DNA from: Proteobacteria bacterium UBA6920
GTDB taxonomy: Bacteria; Pseudomonadota; Gammaproteobacteria; SG8-11
DNA: 31,604 nt
Reading direction: 5' to 3'
NCBI GenBank assembly: GCA_002448875.1
Contig: DKAS01000193.1
Location: forward strand, 4,714 to 36,317
The translations under genes and the position numbers were made by a program. Shown here piece by piece: positions 18,879 to 25,509 of this stretch. A model generated the notes under the pieces. It had not been told where the DNA came from and ran no database searches. It worked only from the letters and a program-made list of their open reading frames with translations. Position 1 is the first letter of the stretch, and each line of letters starts with the position of its first letter.

Positions 18879-18971
18879 ATGGCGACATTCGCAGGTATCA
18901 TGGGCATTTTGTTGGCGGCGGCCAGTATGTGGTTCGGTTGGTATCTTTTGATGCCCCGCAGCAAGGATTGA
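18879..18971 (+). CDS. 30-residue single-TM peptide before the subunit I gene
   Basis: ATG-started small gene with a GGGAG ribosome binding site seven bases upstream. It encodes 30 residues, starting MATFAGIMGILLAAASMW and ending LLMPRSKD: one hydrophobic helix and a short charged tail. It lies between the 83-residue protein and the CcoN-like gene (32 bp). Size and position recall CcoQ- or CcoM-like single-helix oxidase subunits, without recognisable sequence identity. The frame and translation signal are seen directly; function is inferred from context. Confidence 0.75.
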   Translation: MATFAGIMGILLAAASMWFGWYLLMPRSKD

Positions 18972-19003
18972 CTTGAGAATCAAAATAAAGGGGAGGCGAT
19001 TTA

Positions 19004-20410
19004 ATGTTTAAGTATTTATTTGCAAAAAATGAAGATATCCCGGCCGGTGCGGCCGCGGTATTCTTCGGTTTTTCGGCCATCGTCTGGTTCATTGTTGGTA
19101 CGGGGCTGGGTTCTTTCAATGCCGCCAAGCTGGCATTCCCGGACTTCATCTATGGCGTGGAAATGCTGGCCTTCGGCCACATGCGTCAGGTGCACGTGCT
19201 GGCGGTAATCCTCGGCTGGATCTCCATGGCCTTCGCCATGGCGATGATGTACATCACCCCGGCGCTGGGTAACACCAAGCTGTGGTCCGAAAAACTGGGC
19301 GTCTGGAACTGCTTCCTGTGGAACGTAGGTCTGGCACTCGGCCTGTTCCTGTTGTGGATGGGCGTAACCTCCGGTCGTGAATACTCCGACCTGCCGTGGT
19401 TTATCGACCTGGTGGTCATCTTCGGCGTTCTGTTCCCCCTGGGCCTGAACGTGTGGATGACGATCAAAACCCGCCGTACGCAGGGCATCTACACCACCAA
19501 CTGGTTCTTCGGCGCTGCCACTTTCATGGTAATGATCGTGTTCCTGGTAGGTAACTCTCCGGAGTTCTTCTCCCTGACCGGTCTGACCGAAGCCTACCTG
19601 ACCTGGTGGTTCGCTCATAACGTACTGGGTCTGTGGATCACCCCGGTTGCGGCCGCGATCTCTTACTACATCGTGCCGAAAGTAACCGGCAACCCCCTGT
19701 ATTCGCACCGCATCGGTCACCTGCACTTCTGGTCCGTGGTTGTGTTTTACTCCACACCGGCTGCGCATCACCTGATGTCTGCTCCGCTGCCCGAGTGGCT
19801 GAAGTCCTTCGCCTCCGTGGAAGGCGTGCTGATCCTGGTACCGGCGATCGCGTTCGTATCCAACCTGCTGCTCACCATGACCGGCAAGTGGAAAATGTTC
19901 GTGGAAAACGTCGAAATCAAGTTCACCATTTCCGGCGTGTTGATGGCGATCCCGCTGAACATGCAGGGTGGTTTCCAGCAGACTCGCGCGATCAACTGGT
20001 ACATTCATGGTACCGGCTGGATCGTGGCGCACGCTCACCTGGCGCTGCTTGGCTTCTCTACCTTCCTGGAAGCCGCGGCTGTGTACTACGGTCTGCAGAC
20101 TCTGCTGCGTCGCAAGCTTTACTCCCTGGCCCTGGCCAACTTCCATTTCTGGATGTTGCTCATCGGCTTCACGACCTACTGGATCTCCATGACCATCGCT
20201 GGCCTGATCCAGGGCGCTGGCAAGATCTACGAAGTTCCCTATATCGACGTAGTCATCGCCGAGCACCCCTACATGATCGCCCGCTGGGTTGGTGGCACCA
20301 TGGTATTCCTCGGTAACTGCGTGTGGCTGTTCAACATGTGGAAGACCGCCCGTGCCGGTACCGTGATACCCGCTGGCCGTCTGCCCCACGAGTTGGCATA
20401 CGAAAGATAA
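19004..20410 (+). CDS. Divergent C-family heme-copper reductase subunit I (CcoN-like)
   Basis: A 468-residue, 12-helix catalytic subunit. All six metal ligands of cbb3 CcoN are found: H64 (MRQVH) and H345 for low-spin heme b, H343 for heme b3 (IVAHAHLALLG), and H205 (WWFAHNVLG), H255 and H256 (STPAAHHL) for CuB. Y249, six residues before H255, matches the cbb3 tyrosine crosslinked to a CuB histidine. In helix VIII the CcoN stretch FYGMSTFEGP reads MAIPLNMQGG here, so the proton-path Tyr is Ala315 and the conserved Glu is Gln321. The gene has a GGGGAGG ribosome binding site. It may be an O2 reductase with altered proton uptake or an NO reductase of cbb3 ancestry; the substrate is unresolved. 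Confidence 0.88.
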   Translation: MFKYLFAKNEDIPAGAAAVFFGFSAIVWFIVGTGLGSFNAAKLAFPDFIYGVEMLAFGHMRQVHVLAVILGWISMAFAMAMMYITPALGNTKLWSEKLGVWNCFLWNVGLALGLFLLWMGVTSGREYSDLPWFIDLVVIFGVLFPLGLNVWMTIKTRRTQGIYTTNWFFGAATFMVMIVFLVGNSPEFFSLTGLTEAYLTWWFAHNVLGLWITPVAAAISYYIVPKVTGNPLYSHRIGHLHFWSVVVFYSTPAAHHLMSAPLPEWLKSFASVEGVLILVPAIAFVSNLLLTMTGKWKMFVENVEIKFTISGVLMAIPLNMQGGFQQTRAINWYIHGTGWIVAHAHLALLGFSTFLEAAAVYYGLQTLLRRKLYSLALANFHFWMLLIGFTTYWISMTIAGLIQGAGKIYEVPYIDVVIAEHPYMIARWVGGTMVFLGNCVWLFNMWKTARAGTVIPAGRLPHELAYER

Positions 20411-20437
20411 AAAGATCAAGAATGGGAGGAGTAATTC

Positions 20438-21388
20438 ATGGCTTTTAGAGAATATAAGATCGGGGCTCGAATGTTCGGGCTCGCTTTCGGTACCTCGATG
20501 TTCATCACCCTGTACATGCCGGCGGTTGACATCAGCAACGTATCCGTAACCGCTACCGGCCTGCACCGTCAGCTGAGCTTCGGCCGCATGGGTGGTTTCG
20601 GTTATGAAGACATGCTGCTGCAGGGTATCAACAAGCCCGTCAGCGTGGTGATCAAAACCGATCCGCAGTCCGGCGCGGCCATCGAGCCCACCCGGGCCTA
20701 TGTCTACGAAGCGGGCGTACCGTTCCCCAACGGTCTGCGTCATCCCCGCATCCTGGGCAAGGGTCCGGAAGCGCTGAGCATGAGCAAGGGCCGCATCAGC
20801 GAGTCCAGCGAAAGCAACGGCGCCGTTTTCATCGTGCGTGAAGTAGAGCAGAACGGTGAAATGGTTCCGTACATCGAGAATGCCACCGCCGTTCGCGGCT
20901 GGGCGCCGTCGGCGACCCTGGCCAAAGTATCGGAAGCGGATCGTTACCATGTAGGTAAAGGTAAGATCATGTTCGTCCGTGAAGGCTGCTGGTGGTGTCA
21001 TACCCTGTTGCCGGAAGAAACCCAGGACTGGCAGTACTTCGGTGCGCCGCCCATGCTGGGTGACTTCAACGGTGAAAACCCCACCGCGTTCGGCTCTGAC
21101 CGTAAGGCGCCTGACCTGACGCACGTGGGTTCCCGTAACTCGTCCAGAGAGTGGATGACGCTGCACTTCTTCAATCCGCGTCTGGTGCAGCCGCATTCCA
21201 TCATGCCCCGCTATGACTACCTGTGGGGTGATGTGGACGCCAACGGCAACAAGATCAATTTCAAGGACTGGTACGCCAGCTATGACGAATATTCCGCTGG
21301 TAAGCGCGTATATCCGCCGGAAGTGCCGGAACCGTCGAAAGACAGCGAAGCTCGCGCGTTGATCGACTTTGTCTTGAATCTGAAATAA
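20438..21388 (+). CDS. Monoheme CcoO/NorC-like cytochrome c subunit with large insertion
   Basis: A 316-residue membrane-anchored cytochrome c (TM about 10-30). The heme-binding domain is clearly CcoO-like: REGCWWCHTLLPEE (C184, C187, H188), YFGAPPMLGDF, the SDRKAPDLTHVGSR block, and HFFNPRLVQPHSIMPRYDYL with axial Met256. Canonical CcoO is about 200 residues with the heme near 70; here roughly 115 extra residues lie between the anchor and the heme (about 50-170, charged, with a likely beta fold), and a short acidic extension follows (GDVDANGNKINFKDW). It sits 27 bp behind subunit I with a strong GGGAGGAG site. It should pass electrons from soluble or anchored cytochromes to heme b. Confidence 0.88.
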   Translation: MAFREYKIGARMFGLAFGTSMFITLYMPAVDISNVSVTATGLHRQLSFGRMGGFGYEDMLLQGINKPVSVVIKTDPQSGAAIEPTRAYVYEAGVPFPNGLRHPRILGKGPEALSMSKGRISESSESNGAVFIVREVEQNGEMVPYIENATAVRGWAPSATLAKVSEADRYHVGKGKIMFVREGCWWCHTLLPEETQDWQYFGAPPMLGDFNGENPTAFGSDRKAPDLTHVGSRNSSREWMTLHFFNPRLVQPHSIMPRYDYLWGDVDANGNKINFKDWYASYDEYSAGKRVYPPEVPEPSKDSEARALIDFVLNLK

Positions 21389-21400
21389 GGGGTGTGAACA

Positions 21401-22036
21401 ATGGCTTGGAAATTAGATAATCCCTTACACACTATGACTTCTGAGGATCAGAATCAGAAGGCCGTGGAACTGTGGGAAGCGGAAAGCCTGGGCGGTATTA
21501 CGGAAGACAACAACCGTCTGCCGCAACCGGTGCTGGGTCTGCTGGTGCTGACCATCATCACCGCGTTCCTGATCACCTTCCCCTTGTGGGGTCAGCGTCC
21601 CCATGCTGCGATGTATGAAGAATATATCCAGCTGATGGACAGCCCCGAGGTGAAGGACCTGCCCGACGACAAGGCTATGCAGTTTATCGTCGACAAGGTC
21701 AAGGCTTCCAATTCCAAGTGGAGCGCTCTGCAAGAGCGTCACCCGCTGGAGATGGATGACCTGCGCATGATCAAGGATCAGGTCGTTGAGTTGCAGAAGC
21801 AAGGTGCGCGTCTGGACGAGTACACCATCGTCGGCAACAAGGTGGTAATTGCCAATTTCGAAGGCAATTTCATCGACGACAAGGGCACGACTCGCCGCGA
21901 GCGCGTACAGCCCTGGTGGGATAAAGGCTATACCATTGACATCGTCTTCATCCTGGTATTCTGCGTGGCCGTAATGATCGCCGTGAAGCGCCTGCCGCCC
22001 TTCACGTTCAAACCCGATCACGGCAAGCACCACTAA
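21401..22036 (+). CDS. Heme-free CcoP-N-terminus-like subunit
   Basis: A 211-residue membrane protein with two TM helices (about 43-61 and 179-195) separated by a charged 115-residue loop. The segment ESLGGITEDNNRLPQP at 28-43 recalls the DGIxExDNPLPxWW motif just before the CcoP membrane helices. No CxxCH is present, unlike diheme CcoP. The FPLWGQRP sequence after TM1 recurs as FPFWGNRP in the protein at 29531, indicating a paralogous pair. It follows the CcoO-like gene by 12 bp. It probably replaces the membrane part of CcoP in this complex; this is inferred from position and the short motif. Confidence 0.72.
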   Translation: MAWKLDNPLHTMTSEDQNQKAVELWEAESLGGITEDNNRLPQPVLGLLVLTIITAFLITFPLWGQRPHAAMYEEYIQLMDSPEVKDLPDDKAMQFIVDKVKASNSKWSALQERHPLEMDDLRMIKDQVVELQKQGARLDEYTIVGNKVVIANFEGNFIDDKGTTRRERVQPWWDKGYTIDIVFILVFCVAVMIAVKRLPPFTFKPDHGKHH

Positions 22037-22052
22037 TATAGGAGATTCAGAA

Positions 22053-22187
22053 ATGTTGGATGTCGATAATGGCCCGCTGGCTATGTTGATCTGGGTTATC
22101 ACGGTTTACACCGCGCCGTTTATCTACAGCTTCTTCGTGGATAACTACGACAAGGGTAAGCCCCCGGTTGACACTTATTCCAAATAA
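22053..22187 (+). CDS. 44-residue single-TM peptide, last gene of the core operon
   Basis: ATG-started, with an AGGAGA ribosome binding site eight bases before. It has an acidic N-terminus (MLDVDNG), one helix (PLAMLIWVITVYTAPFIYSFF) and a polar tail ending PPVDTYSK. It follows the CcoP-like gene by 16 bp and is closed by a terminator 21 bp later. The size and the conserved-looking helix suit a small structural subunit of the complex. No family recognised. Confidence 0.75.
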   Translation: MLDVDNGPLAMLIWVITVYTAPFIYSFFVDNYDKGKPPVDTYSK

Positions 22188-22208
22188 GCGGTAACCAACC
22201 AAGAACGA

Positions 22209-22244
22209 AAAGCCGCCTACCTCGCGTAGGCGGCTTTGTTTTAT
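22209..22244 (+). terminator. Rho-independent terminator of the core heme-copper operon
   Basis: Perfect 12-bp stem AAAGCCGCCTAC with GTAGGCGGCTTT, loop CTCGC, then GTTTTATAAA. It lies 21 bp after the 44-residue gene and separates the structural genes from the following assembly-type genes, which may be read through at lower level or have their own promoter. Confidence 0.93.
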
Positions 22245-22264
22245 AAAGACGGAAATCAGTATCG

Positions 22265-22588
22265 ATGATGGATTTAGCGCGGCAATTGATAACGGGATTA
22301 CCGGCGGCGTTGCTTGATGGCGCCGGGCAGTTGATCTCCGTCGCGGCGCCGTTCGGTGTCGAACTGGGAATAGAAAGTGAACAATCGCAGCAGTTCAGTG
22401 TCGGTATCTTTTACTTTCTGATTCTTGGCATTGTGGTGTTTGCCATTATTTCCTTCGCCTTCATGTTCAAAGACAAGACTAAGAGCATGAAAAAGGGTGA
22501 AAAGATCCTTTTTGCCTGGATCATGCTGGGTCTGGTGGTGGCGGTGCTGTTCGGCACCAGCCAATTGTTGCAGGGTTATCTGTTTTAA
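22265..22588 (+). CDS. Small membrane protein at start of accessory set
   Basis: A 107-residue protein with an amphipathic N-terminal stretch (LARQLITGLPAALLDGAGQL) and two TM helices (IFYFLILGIVVFAIISFAFMF and ILFAWIMLGLVVAVLFGTSQLL) joined by a lysine-rich loop. The C-terminal two-helix layout with FY before the first helix weakly resembles the protein at 25107. No family recognised. The start may be either of two adjacent ATG codons. It is the first gene after the terminator, 12 bp before the CcoS-like gene. Confidence 0.7.
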   Translation: MMDLARQLITGLPAALLDGAGQLISVAAPFGVELGIESEQSQQFSVGIFYFLILGIVVFAIISFAFMFKDKTKSMKKGEKILFAWIMLGLVVAVLFGTSQLLQGYLF

Positions 22589-22600
22589 AGCGAGGTAGGG

Positions 22601-22876
22601 ATGAGCGAGTTTCTCAATAATCTGCCGGACGGGTGGACGATCTACCTCTGGTTGATCTTCGGCGCCATGATCATCATGGCGGCGGTTTACGCCATACGCT
22701 GGGCGGCGCAGAACGACCAGTTCAACGAAGATATCAAATACGTTGTGTTCGATGAAAACGACCGCGACAAAATGTCGCCCGAAGAGTTCGCCAAGGCGCA
22801 GAAGGTCAATAAGGACCAGGAAGCCTTGCGTGAGGAGTATCTGAAAAAGCAGCAGACGGGCGAGTCCAAGCGGTAA
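22601..22876 (+). CDS. CcoS-like cbb3 oxidase assembly protein
   Basis: A 91-residue single-TM protein. The block AIRWAAQNDQFNEDIKYVVFDEND matches the CcoS pattern of a helix followed by W-A-x-x-x-x-QFDD and an FDDD-type acid cluster. CcoS is needed for heme insertion into CcoN in cbb3 oxidase assembly. Here the C-terminal tail is longer than usual and charged (MSPEEFAKAQKVNKDQEALREEYLKKQQ, quoted only for its first part as MSPEEFAKAQ). It is preceded by an AGG-type ribosome binding site and followed 2 bp later by a cytochrome c gene. The CcoS assignment rests on a short motif, so it is moderately firm. Confidence 0.72.
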   Translation: MSEFLNNLPDGWTIYLWLIFGAMIIMAAVYAIRWAAQNDQFNEDIKYVVFDENDRDKMSPEEFAKAQKVNKDQEALREEYLKKQQTGESKR

Positions 22877-22878
22877 GC

Positions 22879-23367
22879 ATGCGCAAGGGTGAAAAGTACA
22901 TACTGATCGGCAGCGCGCTGGCGGTCGCGGCGGTGATCGCCATCAAGGCGTCGCTGGGTCATTTCGATGTTTCCGGCGAGAAGGGCATTCCCTTCTACAG
23001 CACCGCCGACGCGGAACTGAAAGCGGCGGCGACCCGGGTGTATAACGAGCAGAACTGCAAGAATTGCCATACCCTGTGGACGGTGCGCAGCATGCTGCAG
23101 AACGTGCCGGCGCCGGCACTTGACGGTATCGGTTCCTTGCACGATGAAGCCTGGTTCTACCAGTATTTTTCCGCGGCGAATCCGCAGGAAATCCTGCCCA
23201 GTCGGCTGAAGCAGGAGTTTCGCATGCCGTCGCTGGCGGCCTTGCCCGAGACTGAGCGGCGGGCGCTGGCGCAATACATGGCCAGTCTCAAGGTGCAGGA
23301 TTGGTATTTGCCGCAGGTTAAATCCGACGAATATGAGAAGTTGACCGGTAAGGTGTTCAACCAATGA
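22879..23367 (+). CDS. Second membrane-anchored monoheme cytochrome c
   Basis: A 162-residue protein with an N-terminal anchor (about 7-24) and one heme motif CKNCH (60-64). Candidate Met ligands are in VRSMLQN and in FRMPSLAAL. The block APALDGIGSLHDEAWFYQYF parallels LDLDGVGSKRSRDWIYQF of the cytochrome at 15900, so the two are probable paralogues serving different units. Its stop overlaps the next start by 4 bp (ATGA), indicating translational coupling. Likely electron donor to the divergent reductase; inferred. Confidence 0.88.
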   Translation: MRKGEKYILIGSALAVAAVIAIKASLGHFDVSGEKGIPFYSTADAELKAAATRVYNEQNCKNCHTLWTVRSMLQNVPAPALDGIGSLHDEAWFYQYFSAANPQEILPSRLKQEFRMPSLAALPETERRALAQYMASLKVQDWYLPQVKSDEYEKLTGKVFNQ

Positions 23368-23849
23368 TACAGGAACAACGTATTGCCGCGCCGCGCTTCG
23401 CCCTGGGCACCCTGGCGTTTCTGGCCGGCTCGCTGGTCAACTATATCGGTGATCGCCTGCTCGGGGTACGGATCGAGTTGTTTTACGGTCTGGAAACATT
23501 CAATTTCATCTGGTTCCTGCAGCTTTTTATCTGGCCGGTGGTCGTGGGGATCGTTGTCGCCCTGATTTTCGGCCGTGGCGGCAAGTGGCTGGCATATTTT
23601 CCGCCGGCTTTCGTGCGGCTGATAGCCTATTACGAGACCCAATACCTGATCGGTGTTCCCGATAACGCCAGCCTTATGCCCATGGGATGGTGGACGTTTT
23701 TCGTGATTCTGGCGGTCGAGTGCGCGGCGATCGGCGGCATTATCGGCGAGGTCATGCTGAAACGCGCCTATGGGCGCAGCGATGCGCCGCCGCCGGCTGC
23801 GGACAAGCCGGTTGCGTCTGCCGGGGACTCGGTGGCCGATGACCGTTGA
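23364..23849 (+). CDS. Polytopic membrane protein of unknown function
   Basis: A 161-residue protein with about four hydrophobic helices (for example FALGTLAFLAGSLVNYIG, FIWFLQLFIWPVVVGIVVAL, WWTFFVILAVECAAIGGIIG) and a Pro/Ala-rich C-terminal tail. No metal-binding motif is visible. It is coupled by 4-bp overlap to the cytochrome gene before it and by 11-bp overlap to the FGE-like gene after it, so it must act in the same process. No family recognised. Confidence 0.75.
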   Translation: MIQEQRIAAPRFALGTLAFLAGSLVNYIGDRLLGVRIELFYGLETFNFIWFLQLFIWPVVVGIVVALIFGRGGKWLAYFPPAFVRLIAYYETQYLIGVPDNASLMPMGWWTFFVILAVECAAIGGIIGEVMLKRAYGRSDAPPPAADKPVASAGDSVADDR

Positions 23850-24897
23850 ATCGCGTATTCCGCACGAACTGTCGCCGGCGGAACGGGAACGGCGCAAACG
23901 CTATCTCGGCGCCACCGTCATCACCTGTATTGCCGTCGCCATGGTGTTTGGCGCCCTGCATGTGGTGAAGCTGGGGGCCAACCGCATGGCCGACATGCGC
24001 AACCGCGCCAGTTACGACCTCGAGGACATGTCCAACCGCATTCGCGCCGCCGGCGAGGACATCACCCGGCATCGGGTGCACGAACAAACCAAGAGCACGC
24101 TGGAAAGCTATTCCATGGAGGAAGTGGACGGCCTGCTGCCGGCGCAGCAGTGGCTGGAGCTGGCGACCATGATTACCGTGCCCGCCGGCCCGTTCCAGAT
24201 GGGCACCGACAATCCCAAGGCGGACATCCAGAACAAACCGCAGCACACGGTCGAGCTGCCGGCTTTTAAAATCGACAAATATCCGGTAACCGGCGGCCAG
24301 TACGCGCAATTCGTTTTCGCAACCAAACACCGGGCGCCGCTGGACTGGGTGCGCGGCCGTATTCCCGACGGCAAGGTGCTGCACCCGGTGGCCATGGTCA
24401 CCTGGTATGACGGCCGCGACTATTGCGCCTGGGCGGGCAAGCGCCTGCCCACCGAGGCCGAATGGGAAAAAGCGGCGCGCGGCAGCGATGGCCGCCGCTG
24501 GCCCTGGGGCAATGAAATGAATCCGGACCTGCTCAATACTTATTACCATATCGGCAATACCAACGATGTGACCGCCTATGTCGGCGGCGTCAGCCCGTAC
24601 GGTGTATTCGACATGGCGGGCGATGTCAGCGAATGGACCGCCAGTGAATTCAAGCCCTATCCCGGCAGCAACGCCCACCCCGATGTTTTCGTGCCGAAGA
24701 AGCTCGAATACTCCCAACCCAGCGACAAGGCGATGAAGGTGGCGGATATGGTGCCCACCGCCGGCGTGTTCATGGTGCGGCGCGGTGGTTCCTGGAAGAG
24801 CGACCCTTTCTCCACGGCGGCCTATCATCGGGATTATTCCCTGCCGCACTATGCTTCGGATTTTTTCGGTTTTCGCTGCGCCAAGGATGCCAAGTGA
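23839..24897 (+). CDS. Membrane-anchored FGE/SUMF1-domain protein without catalytic cysteines
   Basis: A 352-residue protein: one TM helix (about 22-40), a helical linker, and a formylglycine-generating-enzyme (SUMF1) domain from about 112. Family hallmarks are VPAGPFQMGTD, the HPVAMVTWYDGRDYCAWAGKRLPTEAEWE block (quoted in part: RLPTEAEWEKAARG), YGVFDMAGDVSEW, RRGGSW (314-319) and the final FFGFRC. After RGGSW, where active FGE has the Cys pair that binds copper, this protein reads KSDPFSTAAYHR with no cysteine. It is thus probably a non-catalytic member, as seen for proteins encoded beside denitrification genes (NirV type). Likely periplasmic and acting in assembly. ATG 23839 is chosen because it starts just before the TM helix. 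Confidence 0.85.
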   Translation: MTVESRIPHELSPAERERRKRYLGATVITCIAVAMVFGALHVVKLGANRMADMRNRASYDLEDMSNRIRAAGEDITRHRVHEQTKSTLESYSMEEVDGLLPAQQWLELATMITVPAGPFQMGTDNPKADIQNKPQHTVELPAFKIDKYPVTGGQYAQFVFATKHRAPLDWVRGRIPDGKVLHPVAMVTWYDGRDYCAWAGKRLPTEAEWEKAARGSDGRRWPWGNEMNPDLLNTYYHIGNTNDVTAYVGGVSPYGVFDMAGDVSEWTASEFKPYPGSNAHPDVFVPKKLEYSQPSDKAMKVADMVPTAGVFMVRRGGSWKSDPFSTAAYHRDYSLPHYASDFFGFRCAKDAK

Positions 24898-24898
24898 T

Positions 24899-25120
24899 AT
24901 GAATATTCTGCGACTTACTCTTGCGCTGGCCGCCGTCGTCCTCAGTCTGGACGCCCACGCCATCGACAGTTATCGGTTTCTGCATGTGACCATCGAGACG
25001 CCGTGGATGATATTTCTCGGTCTGCTGGTGGTCATTCTCTTTCCGTTTATTCTGACCGCGGTGCTGCACTGGCACTTTGCCATCAAAAAGAAAGAGGCAG
25101 GCAACGATGAAAGCGTCTGA
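24899..25120 (+). CDS. Small protein with signal peptide and one TM helix
   Basis: A 73-residue protein starting two bases after the FGE-like stop. It has a cleavable-looking signal (MNILRLTLALAAVVLSLDAHA), a short periplasmic part (IDSYRFLHVTIETPW), one TM helix (MIFLGLLVVILFPFILTAVL) and a basic end. His residues in RFLHVTIE and LHWHFAIK are possible metal or heme ligands, which is speculative. No family recognised. It overlaps the next gene by 14 bp. Confidence 0.72.
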   Translation: MNILRLTLALAAVVLSLDAHAIDSYRFLHVTIETPWMIFLGLLVVILFPFILTAVLHWHFAIKKKEAGNDESV

Positions 25121-25487
25121 AACGGGCAGTCCGGCGTTTTACCACTGGTTGCTCCTGCTGCTGGCGCTGCTTGTCGCCACCGGCATCGCGCCGGCGCGCG
25201 CCGCCGATGGCAAGCAGGGCGAGGATATCCGCATTATGCAGTCCTTCGCCCAGGGGCAGGATGAAAAAAGCGAAATCGTGCAAATTACCGACAAGCAAAA
25301 GAGCGCCATCATGTTTTACATGGGGGTGCCCTTGATCCTGTTGCTGCTGACCACCGCCGGTCTGGGGGTGGCCATGGTGTTGTATCGCAAACCGGTGTTT
25401 CTTGCCCATATGATTTTCGCCGGCTTGAGCCTGACGCTGGCGCTGGCGCACGCTATCGTCGGCACTGTCTGGTTCTATCCCTTCTGA
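25107..25487 (+). CDS. Small membrane protein with signal peptide and two TM helices
   Basis: A 126-residue protein: signal peptide (WLLLLLALLVATGIAPARAA), a charged periplasmic segment (GEDIRIMQSFAQGQDEKSE), and two TM helices (IMFYMGVPLILLLLTTAGLGV, IFAGLSLTLALAHAIVGTVWF). Start ATG 25107 overlaps the previous gene by 14 bp. Similar overall plan to the protein at 22265. No family recognised; membership in the accessory set is clear from the overlap. Confidence 0.72.
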   Translation: MKASETGSPAFYHWLLLLLALLVATGIAPARAADGKQGEDIRIMQSFAQGQDEKSEIVQITDKQKSAIMFYMGVPLILLLLTTAGLGVAMVLYRKPVFLAHMIFAGLSLTLALAHAIVGTVWFYPF

Positions 25488-25509
25488 CGCGGCGCGTTTT
25501 CTCATTGCC

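Noticed and set aside
19004..20410. Direct annotation of subunit I as a nitric oxide reductase because a conserved Tyr is missing
   Set aside because: The missing Tyr is the helix-VIII proton-path residue. The tyrosine that matters for the O2-reductase crosslink (six residues before the HH pair) is present as Y249, so NO reductase function cannot be claimed from this.
19016..21196. A 726-codon open frame on the minus strand
   Set aside because: It is antisense to the CcoN-like and CcoO-like genes, has no family features and is explained by the GC-rich codon bias of the plus-strand genes.
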